DNA of 64,000 nucleotides from VRUE01 sp963712595. Its GTDB lineage: Bacteria; Actinomycetota; Thermoleophilia; Solirubrobacterales; 70-9. The translations under genes and the position numbers were made by a program. Shown piece after piece: positions 53,317 through 61,317 of the stretch (position 1 is the stretch's first letter; every line of letters begins with the position of its first letter). The notes beneath the pieces were generated by a model. The model ran no database searches and had not been told where the DNA came from. It was given only the letters and a program-made list of their open reading frames with translations. Where the stretch lies: assembly GCA_963712595.1 (NCBI GenBank), contig CAVQIM010000004.1:124001-188000 (forward strand), read 5' to 3'.

Positions 53317-53750
53317 GCTCGCTCGGAAGCCGGTTCGCCAGCCGCCCATACCGCGACGACCGCCGGCGCCAGCAGCAAGGCGAGGGAGACCATCTGCTCG
53401 ATTCCGTCGGCGGTGGCGAAGCCGTCGAGGTGGGTCGCGTGAAAGGCGAAGTGGAGCGTCTCGGTGAGCAGCCAGGCGCAGCAAGACGCTCGCGCGAGCG
53501 CCGGCTGCAGCGTCACCGCCGCCCAGGCGAAGAGGACGGCGAAGCCCAGGTAGAGACCGCCGACGTCCGTGGTCAGGTGCTGGTTGTAGGGCGGCAGTAG
53601 GTCCACCCAGTGGGAGAAGAAGGGGAAGTCCGAGTAGAAGGTGTGGGGTGCGATCGCGGCTAGGAGGCCGATCGACGCCGCCGCGAGGCAGAGCAGCCAG
53701 AGTGCGATCCGGGCGCTCCGCGACGATCTCATCGCGGCGGAATATGACAT
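53313..53750 (-). CDS. Small four-helix membrane protein
   Basis: 145 residues with four hydrophobic helices (IALWLLCLAAASIGLLAAIA at the N-terminus; TTDVGGLYLGFAVLFAWAAV; SLALLLAPAVVAVWAAGEPA at the end) and a short conserved-looking outer loop. The ATG overlaps the stop of the GNAT-like gene (TGATG); an alternative ATG at 53732 sits 8 nt after CATATT. Its stop shares CTAG with sigH. Family unknown. Confidence 0.66.
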   Translation of the reverse strand: MSYSAAMRSSRSARIALWLLCLAAASIGLLAAIAPHTFYSDFPFFSHWVDLLPPYNQHLTTDVGGLYLGFAVLFAWAAVTLQPALARASCCAWLLTETLHFAFHATHLDGFATADGIEQMVSLALLLAPAVVAVWAAGEPASERA

Positions 53751-54760
53751 CAGCGCAGGTCGGCGAGCACGTAGGCGAGAAGCTCGCGGCCGTGGTCGGA
53801 GGCGACGGAGACGTCCTCGGCCTCGACCCGGACTCGATGCAGCGACTGCATGCGCAGCACGTCCCCGTCGCAGCGGCTGTTGGGGAAGATGCCCGAATAG
53901 GAGACGCCGAGTCGCTCGAGGTGGTCGGCGACCAGCGCGGTGGCCGGCGTCTCCAGCGGCAGGTCGACGTAGACGGCGTCGAGGCCGGCACGGTGGAAGA
54001 GGTGGTGGCGCTCGGCCGCGACGGCCTGCTCGAGGTTGGCGCCCGGCACCGCGACGTGGATCAGCGCCAGGTTGTGATCGGCCTCGATCGCGACGTGGAG
54101 CTCCGTGCGCGGGTCCAGCTCAAAGTCCCCGGGTGGATCCGCAAGCGTGCCGCGCAGCTCGCACAGCTCCAGCGTCTGCCCGACGATCTCGCGATGGCGC
54201 TCCGGCGCGAAGACGGGCCGCTCGTGCCCGTCGTTCAGCTTGGTGTAGAAGAGCGCCGCCGACTGGCGCCCACGCCGGCCCTCTCCAGCTGCGTCGTTGC
54301 TCACCGAGGCGGGGATCCATCCCAGCAGGAAGCCGGTCTCATGGGCGCCCAGCTCGATGTTCGCCCGCTGGCTGTAGGGGTGCGCCGCCGTCGCCTCGCC
54401 GAACATGCCGGCCATTCCCCGTTCCCTTCCCCAGTCCATCAGGAAGCGCTTGGTGCGGGTGAACAGGTGTTGCCCGCGGGCCGCAGGTATCGTCACCGCC
54501 TGCCCCGCGTGCCCGACCGCGTCGCCCGGCGCCGCCAGGCTCAGCCCCTCGTGGCAGAGCAGCTCTCCGGCCGCTGTCTCGGCGACGCACGAGACGTAGG
54601 TCCCCGCCGCCAGCCGCGCCGAGACCTCCGCTGAGTCGTAGACCCAGCGCACGTCATAGCTCTCCCCGTAGGCGACCCGGATCGCCTCAGTCAAGACCGC
54701 GCCCTCGCTTGGATCCAAGAAGCGGAACAGCGCTTCGCCGCCGGTGCCGGACTCCTCCAT
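53750..54760 (-). CDS. GNAT-like N-acyltransferase domain protein
   Basis: 336 residues. N-terminal GNAT-like half (YDVRWVYDSAEVSARLAAGT; FGEATAAHPYSQRANIELGA) and a C-terminal half with a second GNAT-like segment (LNLALIHVAVPG-type strand, VYVDLPLETPATALVADHLE, LGVSYSGIFPNSRC). Resembles tandem-GNAT proteins found beside signalling genes; substrate unknown. The ATG at 54760 follows GAATAT by 7 nt. Probably transcribed with the membrane protein downstream (overlapping stop/start). Confidence 0.68.
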   Translation of the reverse strand: MEESGTGGEALFRFLDPSEGAVLTEAIRVAYGESYDVRWVYDSAEVSARLAAGTYVSCVAETAAGELLCHEGLSLAAPGDAVGHAGQAVTIPAARGQHLFTRTKRFLMDWGRERGMAGMFGEATAAHPYSQRANIELGAHETGFLLGWIPASVSNDAAGEGRRGRQSAALFYTKLNDGHERPVFAPERHREIVGQTLELCELRGTLADPPGDFELDPRTELHVAIEADHNLALIHVAVPGANLEQAVAAERHHLFHRAGLDAVYVDLPLETPATALVADHLERLGVSYSGIFPNSRCDGDVLRMQSLHRVRVEAEDVSVASDHGRELLAYVLADLR

Positions 54761-54780
54761 CCGTTCTATATTCGACAGCT

Positions 54781-54853
54781 GCCCGCCTAGCTCAACTGGT
54801 AGAGCACCGCTCTTGTAAAGCGGAGGTTTCCGGTTCGATTCCGGAGGCGGGCT
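54781..54853 (+). tRNA. tRNA-Thr (anticodon TGT)
   Basis: 73 nt cloverleaf. Acceptor GCCCGCC pairs with GGCGGGC (54846-54852), discriminator T. Anticodon arm CCGCT-CTTGTAA-AGCGG gives TGT. T-arm TCCGG-TTCGATT-CCGGA. 3' CCA is not encoded. Confidence 0.96.
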
Positions 54854-54866
54854 TCCTTCTTGCGCC

Positions 54867-56240
54867 TCAGCCGTCTGAGCTCTCGCCAAGCACCCGGGCC
54901 TTCTCCGCTGCCAGCTCCTCGTCGGTGAGGACGCCTTTTTCGTGGAGTGTGGCGAGGCGCTCGAGACGGGCGAGGCGGGACTCCTCTTGGTCGCCGGGAG
55001 CACCCGCCGGCTCGCCACCCGCCGGTTTGCGCATCTCGGGCAAGCGCAGTTTGGAGGCGCGCTCGCCGAGGTTGGCGTCTTTGACCGCGCCGACGACCCG
55101 GTCGCGGGTATGGCCGAAGACCTCGGTGTAGTCGGCGTCGGGGAATTCCTCGGCGGCCTGTTTGCGCAGCTCGTGGATGCCGAAGGCGGCGAGGCCAGCT
55201 ATCGCCAGGGTGGTGAGGAAGGAGCGCAGGTTCTGGGTCGGCGCCGATAGGAAGTAGAAGCCGACGATCACTGCCAGGGCGGCGTAGACGTAGGCGACGT
55301 GCTCGCGCAGGGTCGGGGCGAGGACGCGGCGCGTGGATTGCGCCGAGCCGGTCGGCGAGGCCAGCCAGCCGGCGACCCCGAAGAGCACGCCGATGACGAT
55401 CACGGTGGTGGCGATGCTGGTCATCAGCGAGGTGCCGATCGACCACGCCGCTTCGGCCGCCGGCTTGACGCTCTCTTCGTCGACGAGCTGTGCGACGACG
55501 ATCCCGCCGGCGACCTCGCGTGCGACGATCACCGCGAAGCCGGCCGCGACCAGGCCGACCCCGCAGTAGAGCACGGTCACCCAGCGACCGTCTCGCGAGA
55601 GGTAGATGGCGAGGCCGAAGCAGAGCAGCGTCAACAGAGAGAGCACCAGCGCCAGTCCCTTGACCGCGATCACGACGTCCTGAGCGGTCTTCAGCTGGTC
55701 GGAGCGCAGGATCGTGATCTGGCCCGCGTCCGGCGGCAGCTTGGCGGCCAAGTCGGCGCCGATGCCGACTTGGTCGGCGAGGTTCGTGACGAGGCTGCCG
55801 AGATTGAGGCTGACCTTCCCTTCTTCGGTCGCCACCGTCCCCTCCTTCTCTTCCAGCACTTCCAGCAGCTGTTCGTGCGTGGTCCGGTTGGCGCTCTTCC
55901 AGAGTTCCTGCGCGGTCGAGCTCTGCAGCACCTGGTTGGCGCCGTCGCCGGCCACCTGGCGCAGGCCGCCGGAAATAGGGCCGGCGAGATCCTTCGTGTC
56001 GCCGGGGAGACGTTCGCTCAGTTCCTTTTCGACGTCTACGTTTTCGTAGAGCTGGTCGACCAGGTAGTCGCCGACCGCTTCGCGGATCGTCGAGTTCTGG
56101 ATCAGGCGGCCGCTGGTGTCGACCCAGTCGTCGGTATTGAGGGCCTGGCGCTCGGTCCAGATCGCGAAGACGCTGAGGAAGGCGAGCAGCGAGCCGAGGA
56201 TGACCAGAGCTCTCACCAGGCGTCGTCGTCCGCGGCTCAT
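54867..56240 (-). CDS. Multi-pass membrane protein with C-terminal SHOCT domain
   Basis: 457 residues. Helix near residues 8-27, a ~170-residue outer domain (ERLPGDTKDLAGPISGGLRQ), then four helices between ~190 and 345 (LALVLSLLTLLCFGLAIYLS; AALAVIVGFYFLSAP), a cytoplasmic region, and a SHOCT-like tail (RLARLERLATLHEKGVLTDE). SHOCT modules occur as short oligomerisation tails in many membrane proteins. Function unknown. The ATG at 56240 is 9 nt after TATACC. Confidence 0.8.
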   Translation of the reverse strand: MSRGRRRLVRALVILGSLLAFLSVFAIWTERQALNTDDWVDTSGRLIQNSTIREAVGDYLVDQLYENVDVEKELSERLPGDTKDLAGPISGGLRQVAGDGANQVLQSSTAQELWKSANRTTHEQLLEVLEEKEGTVATEEGKVSLNLGSLVTNLADQVGIGADLAAKLPPDAGQITILRSDQLKTAQDVVIAVKGLALVLSLLTLLCFGLAIYLSRDGRWVTVLYCGVGLVAAGFAVIVAREVAGGIVVAQLVDEESVKPAAEAAWSIGTSLMTSIATTVIVIGVLFGVAGWLASPTGSAQSTRRVLAPTLREHVAYVYAALAVIVGFYFLSAPTQNLRSFLTTLAIAGLAAFGIHELRKQAAEEFPDADYTEVFGHTRDRVVGAVKDANLGERASKLRLPEMRKPAGGEPAGAPGDQEESRLARLERLATLHEKGVLTDEELAAEKARVLGESSDG

Positions 56241-56249
56241 CGGCAGGAT

Positions 56250-56257
56250 GGTATACG
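56250..56257. promoter_or_regulatory. Overlapping divergent -10 boxes: SHOCT protein / dioxygenase
   Basis: Minus TATACC (56255-56250), 9 nt from the ATG at 56240. Plus TATACG (56252-56257), 7 nt from the GTG at 56265. They share TATA. Confidence 0.6.
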
Positions 56258-56264
56258 TGACTCA

Positions 56265-57185
56265 GTGAAGCTCGAGGGAATCCACCACATCACCGCGATC
56301 ACGGCCGACGCTCAGCGCAACGTCGACTTCTACGCGGGGACGATGGGCCTGCGCCTGGTCAAGAAGACGGTCAACCAGGACAACCCCACCGTCTACCACC
56401 TCTTCTTCGCCGACGAGAAGGGCAGCGCCGGCTCCGATCTCACCTTCTTCGAGTTCCCGGGAGTTCCGCCCGGCCGGGCCGGCGCGGGAGACGTGCACCG
56501 GATCGTTTGGCGGGTGGGCTCCCACGAGTCGCTCGACTTCTGGGAAGAGCGACTTGGTGGCGCGGGCGTTGCGTCCGAGCGCACCGAGGACGCCCTGCGC
56601 TTCTCCGATCCCGAGGGTCTCGCCCATGAGCTGGCCGTGATCGAGGTCGCCGACGAGCCACTGATCGCCGACCATCCCGAAGTCCCGGCTGAGCTCGCCC
56701 TGCGCGGCTTTCACGCCGTTTGCGCTTACAGCGGCGCCCCCGCGACGAGCCGGGCGTTGCTCGAGGCTCTCGAGTTCGAGCCGGTCGACGAGGACAGCTG
56801 GGAGGCGCGCGGATCGAGCCGGGGCGGCCTCTACCTCTACGAAGAGCCGCCGCCGGAGCCCTCGTCGCAGGGCGCCGGCAGCGTTCATCACGTCGCCTGG
56901 GCCTCGAGCCTCGATGAGCACGAGGCATGGCGCGACCGGGCGATCTCGGCTGGGGCTCAACCCACACCCGTGATCGATCGCTTCTACTTTCGCTCGATCT
57001 ACTTCCGCGAGCCGAGCGGCGTCCTCTTCGAGATCGCCACGCTCGGCCCCGGCTTCACGGTCGACGAGCCGCTCGAGCATCTCGGCGAGAAGCTCTCGCT
57101 GCCACCCGACTACGAGCACCTGCGCGCGGAGGTCGAACCCAACCTGCGCCCGGTCACGAACCCTCGGACGGTCTCCGCCGAGTGA
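56265..57185 (+). CDS. VOC-fold ring-cleaving dioxygenase-like protein
   Basis: 306 residues with two vicinal-oxygen-chelate modules. The iron ligands of the PcpA/LinE/MhqO type are all present: His in GIHHITAITADAQRNVDFY, His in GSVHHVAWAS, and Glu in GVLFEIATLGPGF. Expected to open a hydroquinone-type ring. The next gene, a maleylacetate-reductase-like enzyme, overlaps by 4 nt, the pairing seen in hydroquinone breakdown. GTG 56265 is fixed by TATACG 7 nt upstream. Confidence 0.85.
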   Translation: MKLEGIHHITAITADAQRNVDFYAGTMGLRLVKKTVNQDNPTVYHLFFADEKGSAGSDLTFFEFPGVPPGRAGAGDVHRIVWRVGSHESLDFWEERLGGAGVASERTEDALRFSDPEGLAHELAVIEVADEPLIADHPEVPAELALRGFHAVCAYSGAPATSRALLEALEFEPVDEDSWEARGSSRGGLYLYEEPPPEPSSQGAGSVHHVAWASSLDEHEAWRDRAISAGAQPTPVIDRFYFRSIYFREPSGVLFEIATLGPGFTVDEPLEHLGEKLSLPPDYEHLRAEVEPNLRPVTNPRTVSAE

Positions 57186-58186
57186 ACGGCAACTTCGTCT
57201 GGCACGACGCCGGCCGCGTCGTCGTCTTTCGCGCCGGCGGGTTGGACGATGCCTCCAAGCTGCTAGCCGAGCACGGGATGGTGCCCTTCGAGTTGCTCTC
57301 GACCGGGCGCCACCTCGCCGATGCATCGACGTTGGCCGCCACCGCCGAGACGGTTCACGAGGTTCCGTCGGGGGGAGTGCCAGAGGCCGCCGCGGCGCTG
57401 CTCGATGCGGTGCGCGGCGAGACTCTCGTCGCCCTCGGCGGCGGCAGGGTGATCGACGCCGCGAAGGCGATCGCCGCGGTAACTGGCGCCCGTGTCGCCG
57501 CGATCCCGACCACGATGTCGGGGGCGGAGATGACCGGCATCCACAGGCTTCCCTCCGGCGCCGAGGGCCGCGTCCGCGAACTGGTGCGACCGGCGTTGGT
57601 GATCGCCAAAGCCGAGACGATGACCAGCGCGCCCGAGCCCGAGCTTCGCGCCAGCTCGATGAACGCGCTGGCTCACGGGGCCGACTCCCTCTACACCCCC
57701 TTCGCCAACCCCGTCTCCCATATGGCGGCCCTCCGTGGCGCCGAACTGATCGCCGCCTCGCTCGACGAAGACCCCGCCGAGCGCAATCGCGACGCTCTCG
57801 CCCTCGGCTCGATCCTCTGCGGCTACGCGATCGACTCCGGCATGTTCGCCATCCACCACGTCATCTGCCAAACCCTCGTCCGCGTCTGCGGCACCCCCCA
57901 CGGGCCCACCAACGCCGCAATCCTCCCCCGAGCAATGGCCTTCATGGCCCCCCGAGCCCCAGACGGCCTGGAGCCCTTGGCCACAGCCCTCAACACCACC
58001 CCCGGAGAGATAGAAGCTCGAATCCTCCAACTCGGTGGCGACCCGCCGGGCCTCGGAGAGCTGGGCGCCGACCGAAGCTCCCTTCCCCAAGCTCTCGAAT
58101 CGATGCTGATGCGGCCCGAGCTGGCCTTCACGCCGGAACCGCCCACCCGCGACGACCTGGAGCAGCTAATCGAACAGGCCTGGTAG
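57182..58186 (+). CDS. Maleylacetate-reductase-like iron-containing alcohol dehydrogenase
   Basis: 334 residues. NAD(P)-binding VALGGGRVIDAAKAIAAV, AIPTTMSGAEMTGIHR, and metal-site HGADSLYTPFANPVSHM and IHHVICQTLVRVCGTPHGPT. The ~335-residue length and the HHxxCxxL pattern are those of maleylacetate reductases rather than general Fe-ADHs. It would reduce maleylacetate to 3-oxoadipate. GTG overlaps the dioxygenase stop (GTGA), and the start is chosen for that reason. Confidence 0.82.
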   Translation: MNGNFVWHDAGRVVVFRAGGLDDASKLLAEHGMVPFELLSTGRHLADASTLAATAETVHEVPSGGVPEAAAALLDAVRGETLVALGGGRVIDAAKAIAAVTGARVAAIPTTMSGAEMTGIHRLPSGAEGRVRELVRPALVIAKAETMTSAPEPELRASSMNALAHGADSLYTPFANPVSHMAALRGAELIAASLDEDPAERNRDALALGSILCGYAIDSGMFAIHHVICQTLVRVCGTPHGPTNAAILPRAMAFMAPRAPDGLEPLATALNTTPGEIEARILQLGGDPPGLGELGADRSSLPQALESMLMRPELAFTPEPPTRDDLEQLIEQAW

Positions 58187-58221
58187 CCGGGGCCCCGGGT
58201 AACCCCGATCCCTGAACCGTG

Positions 58222-58227
58222 TAGCCA
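58222..58227 (+). promoter_or_regulatory. -10 box of plsC-gpsA (leaderless)
   Basis: TAGCCA, 7 nt before the ATG at 58235. Confidence 0.4.
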
Positions 58228-58234
58228 TCAACGG

Positions 58235-59899
58235 ATGGACCCCGCCCGTCTCCAGTCGTACCACGCCTACACCCGCCGCCACGGCGTCAACTGGCCGATG
58301 TACCTCTTGGCCCGGGTCTTCATGACCCCCTTCTTCCTCGTCTACTTCCGCTACGCCAGAACCGGCCGCGAACACGGCCACGTCAAGGGTGGCCTGATCG
58401 TCGCCTCCAACCACCGCAGCTTCCTCGACCCCTTCGCGATCGGCGGCGCCCTGCCCTGGCGGCGGCCGATGAACTACGTCGCCAAGGTCGAGCTGTTCGA
58501 GCGCCGCTGGCAGGGCTGGCTGCTCTCGCGACTGGGCGCCTTCCCGATTCGCCGCGGCGAGTCCGACGAGGAGTCGGTGCAGACCGCGCGGTGCGTGGTC
58601 GAACGCGGCGGCACCGTCTGCATCTTCCCTGAGGGAACCCGCATCCGCAGCGGCTCGCTCTCCGAGCCCAAGCGCGGCGTCGGCCGCCTCGCGCTGCAGA
58701 CGGGCGCGCCGGTGATCCCGGCCGCCGTGCTCGGCACCGAGCACGTACGCCGCGGCTGGCGGATTCGCCCGCGCAGGGTGAAGGTGCGGCTCGGCCGGGC
58801 GATGACCTTCCCTCGCGCGGAGGATCCTTCCCGCGGGTTGGCGGCGACCGTGACCGCGCGGATCTGGCCCAACGTCGAGCTGCAGTGGGAGGACCTCGGC
58901 GGCTTGCCGCCGATGCGCCGCGCCGCCGTGATCGGCGCCGGTAGCTGGGGGACCGCGGTCGCCGTGCTCCTCGCCCGTGGCGGCCTCGAGGTCCAGCTCG
59001 CGACCCGCACCGCCGCCCACGCGGCGGAGATCGAGGAGGCGCGCGAAAACCGTCGCTACCTCGAGGGGGTGCGACTGCCCGACTCGGTGCGGGTGCGCCA
59101 GGCCTCCGAGGTCGAGCTGGCCGGCCTCGACCTCGTCTGTCTTGCGATTCCCTCCGGCTCGCTGCCCCAGGCCGTCGGGGCGATCGCCGACCGGGTCGGC
59201 GCCCGGTCCGCCGTCCTCCTCCTCACCAAGGGGTTGATCGCACCGCTCGGGCAGCTCCCCGCCGAGTACGTCGGCGAGCGGGTGAGGGCGCGGGCTATCG
59301 CCTGTCTCGGTGGGCCAGCTCATGCGCGCGAGGCGGTATCCGGCTCGGCGGCGCTGGTTCTCGGTTCGGCCGATGGCGATCTGCGCGACCAGCTCGGCGG
59401 CGTGTTCGACCGCGCCGGCTTGGTCTGCGAGCGCTCGCGCGACATCGCCGGGGTAGAGATGGCGGGTGCTGCGAAGAACGCCGCTGCCCTGGCGGCGGCG
59501 GCTGCCGAACCGCACGGCCTCAACGCGGCTGGGATCGCGGCGGCACAGGTCTGGCGCGAGTGCATCGAGCACGCGATCGCCCGCGGAGCCGATCTCGCGA
59601 CCTTCTCCGGCTTGGCCGGAGTCGGCGACCTGACGGCGACGGTGATGGCCCCGGCCGGGCGCAACCGCCGCGCCGGCGAGATGCTCGGGCGCGGCACGCC
59701 AGCGGCGGAGATCCCCGGCCTGATCGGCCAGGCGTCGGAGGGATTGGACGCGGTGCCGCTCTTGGCAGCGGCGACATCGGCGAGGGGCGCCTCCGCCGAG
59801 GCGCTCACCGGGCTCGCCGCTCTGATCAACGGTGAGATCGACGCCGATGCGTGGATCGCCGGGCTGCGCCGGGTCGAGCGCACGAGGAGGGCGGCGTGA
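58235..59899 (+). CDS. PlsC-GpsA fusion (acyltransferase / G3P dehydrogenase)
   Basis: 554 residues. Residues 1-220: lysophosphatidate acyltransferase with NHRSFLD (HX4D catalytic) and IFPEGTR. Residues ~227-554: NAD-dependent glycerol-3-phosphate dehydrogenase with VIGAGSWGTAVAVLLA, LGGPAHAREA, catalytic Lys in AGAAKNAAALAAA and GVGDLTATVMAPAGRNRR. One chain thus carries the enzyme that makes glycerol-3-phosphate and one that acylates lysophosphatidate in membrane-lipid synthesis. The frame is continuous, with no stop or start between the parts other than an internal ATG near the junction (GLPPMRRAAV). Confidence 0.93.
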   Translation: MDPARLQSYHAYTRRHGVNWPMYLLARVFMTPFFLVYFRYARTGREHGHVKGGLIVASNHRSFLDPFAIGGALPWRRPMNYVAKVELFERRWQGWLLSRLGAFPIRRGESDEESVQTARCVVERGGTVCIFPEGTRIRSGSLSEPKRGVGRLALQTGAPVIPAAVLGTEHVRRGWRIRPRRVKVRLGRAMTFPRAEDPSRGLAATVTARIWPNVELQWEDLGGLPPMRRAAVIGAGSWGTAVAVLLARGGLEVQLATRTAAHAAEIEEARENRRYLEGVRLPDSVRVRQASEVELAGLDLVCLAIPSGSLPQAVGAIADRVGARSAVLLLTKGLIAPLGQLPAEYVGERVRARAIACLGGPAHAREAVSGSAALVLGSADGDLRDQLGGVFDRAGLVCERSRDIAGVEMAGAAKNAAALAAAAAEPHGLNAAGIAAAQVWRECIEHAIARGADLATFSGLAGVGDLTATVMAPAGRNRRAGEMLGRGTPAAEIPGLIGQASEGLDAVPLLAAATSARGASAEALTGLAALINGEIDADAWIAGLRRVERTRRAA

Positions 59900-59905
59900 T
59901 CGGGC

Positions 59906-59911
59906 TAGGCT
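59906..59911 (+). promoter_or_regulatory. -10 box of micro-ORF / ECF sigma gene
   Basis: TAGGCT, 6 nt before the GTG at 59918. Confidence 0.5.
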
Positions 59912-59917
59912 TGGACT

Positions 59918-59992
59918 GTGAGCGCGGAGCGAGCGAGCGAGACTGCCGGGGACGATGAGCGCGAGCGAGTGGAGCGCGGGGTGTCGTGGTGA
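59918..59992 (+). CDS. Leaderless 24-codon micro-ORF upstream of ECF sigma gene
   Basis: Begins VSAERASETAGDDERERVER and ends in Trp before TGA, mostly charged. It starts 6 nt after TAGGCT. Its TGA overlaps the sigma GTG (GTGA). Codon usage includes GAG/CGA runs from short GAGCGC-type direct repeats. Confidence 0.5.
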   Translation: MSAERASETAGDDERERVERGVSW

Positions 59993-60549
59993 GTGCCGCC
60001 AAGGAGAACGTCGAGCCGGCGAGTCTCGACCCGGCCGCGAAGGCGGAGCTGGACCGGGCCTTCGAGGACCTCTACCGCGCCCATCTGCGCGACGTCTATT
60101 CCTACGCCTACTACCGGGTCGGCAACCCACACGACGCCGAGGACCTGACCGAGCAGGCCTTCCTCCAGGCATACCGGCACTTCGACCGCGCCCGGCGCGA
60201 GTCAGACGGCAGGCCCCTGCGCCCGTGGCTGATCCGCATCGCCCACAACCTCGCCTCCAACTACTACCGCGACCGCTCGCGCCGGCCGCAGACTTCCCTG
60301 GAGAACGCCGATCCGATCGCCGCTCGCCACGGAACCGAGGCGATCGCCGAGGGCCGCGAGGAGCTGCGGCAGCTGATGGCCAATCTCGAGCACCTACCCG
60401 ACGACCGCCGCGAGGCGCTGATCATGCGCTTTGCCCTGGGCATGGACAACCGCGAGATCGCCCGGGCGCTGGGGCGTACCGACGGCGCCACCAAGGTGCT
60501 GATCCATCGTGCGATCAAGCAGCTGCAGGAGCAGATGGGCGATGAGTGA
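59989..60549 (+). CDS. ECF-type sigma-70 family factor
   Basis: 186 residues. Region 2 (FEDLYRAHLRDVYSYAYYRV, HDAEDLTEQAFLQAYRHFDR) and region 4 (LPDDRREALIMRFALGMDNR, EIARALGRTDGATKVLIHRA) with a short linker. The start is GTG 59989, overlapping the micro-ORF stop; GTG 59986 is equally open. The next gene, encoding a one-helix membrane protein, overlaps its 3' end and is a candidate anti-sigma factor. Confidence 0.88.
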   Translation: MSAAKENVEPASLDPAAKAELDRAFEDLYRAHLRDVYSYAYYRVGNPHDAEDLTEQAFLQAYRHFDRARRESDGRPLRPWLIRIAHNLASNYYRDRSRRPQTSLENADPIAARHGTEAIAEGREELRQLMANLEHLPDDRREALIMRFALGMDNREIARALGRTDGATKVLIHRAIKQLQEQMGDE

Positions 60550-60889
60550 GAGCAGCCAGCGCTTCACCGGCAGCACCTGGGACGTCGAGCACCTGCTCTC
60601 CGACGCGCTGCGGCCGATAGAGCCGCCGGAGCGGCTCTCGGGCCGGCTCGAGGACACGCTGTCCGCCGTCACCCAGGCGGCCGCCGAGGAGCTCTCCGTT
60701 TGGGCCGAAGAGCTCTCCGACAGCGAGTTGCGGGCGCTGCGCGACCCGCGCAACTGGGTGCGCCCCGTCTTCGCGGTCGGCGCCGGCGGCGCGGCCGCCG
60801 GCGCCCTGGTCCTGATCGAGGTCAGGCGCCGGGGTCGCCAGCAGGCGAAGGGCGGTTTGCGCTCGATCGCCGGCCGGATCCGGGTCTAG
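60542..60889 (+). CDS. Single-pass membrane protein, candidate anti-sigma partner
   Basis: 115 residues. Soluble acidic N-terminal 75 residues (WDVEHLLSDALRPIEPPERL; EELSVWAEELSDSELRALRD), one helix (PVFAVGAGGAAAGALVLIEV), and a basic C-terminal tail. No ZAS/HxxxCxxC motif, so it is not a classical zinc anti-sigma factor. The link to the sigma factor rests on the 8-nt gene overlap. Confidence 0.62.
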   Translation: MSESSQRFTGSTWDVEHLLSDALRPIEPPERLSGRLEDTLSAVTQAAAEELSVWAEELSDSELRALRDPRNWVRPVFAVGAGGAAAGALVLIEVRRRGRQQAKGGLRSIAGRIRV

Positions 60890-61289
60890 TCGCAGGGCGC
60901 CGTGCTGCGCGTGGCGTTCCGAGTGCGGCGCCGACGCCGAGGATGCCGACGAACAGGTGGAGGAAGTTCTCGCCGGCGTTGACCGGGAGGAAGCCGAGGA
61001 TCGCCTCGTCGGCTCCGAGGACGAAGCCCCAGACGGCGATCGCGATGTAGAGGAGGCCGAGCCAGAGGGCGTACTGACGCGCCGCGTAGCCCGCGACCCA
61101 GAGGCCGATCGCGCCGGTGAGGATGTGGAGTACGTTCGACCAGGCGTTGACGGCGAAGACCCCGAGGGCGTTGTCGACCTCGCCCGGTGTGCCGAAGGAG
61201 GCGCTGTAGAAGAAGCCGACGATGCCAGCGACGACCAGGGTGGCGCCGACCAGCGAGGCATAGAGGCGGGCGGGGCTGGGAGCGTCCAT
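60822..61289 (-). CDS. DUF4383-type membrane protein
   Basis: 155 residues. Four hydrophobic helices (YASLVGATLVVAGIVGFFYS; VLHILTGAIGLWVAGYAARQ; GLLYIAIAVWGFVLGADEAI; FLHLFVGILGVGAALGTPRA) and a basic C-terminus that runs antisense over the preceding gene by 68 nt. ATG 61289 is chosen because TACAAT is 8 nt upstream. Confidence 0.75.
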   Translation of the reverse strand: MDAPSPARLYASLVGATLVVAGIVGFFYSASFGTPGEVDNALGVFAVNAWSNVLHILTGAIGLWVAGYAARQYALWLGLLYIAIAVWGFVLGADEAILGFLPVNAGENFLHLFVGILGVGAALGTPRAARRPATRPGSGRRSSANRPSPAGDPGA

Positions 61290-61297
61290 CGGCGGCG

Positions 61298-61307
61298 ATT
61301 GTAGGCT
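61298..61307. promoter_or_regulatory. Overlapping divergent -10 boxes: DUF4383 / rhomboid
   Basis: Minus TACAAT (61303-61298), 8 nt from the ATG at 61289. Plus TAGGCT (61302-61307), 10 nt from the GTG at 61318. They share TA at 61302-61303. Confidence 0.55.
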
Positions 61308-61317
61308 GCTCATCCCC

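Noticed and set aside
59918..59990. GAGCGCGAGCGAG direct repeats as an integration or iteron site
   Set aside because: Short, imperfect and fully inside the micro-ORF; common simple-sequence bias in GC-rich genomes.
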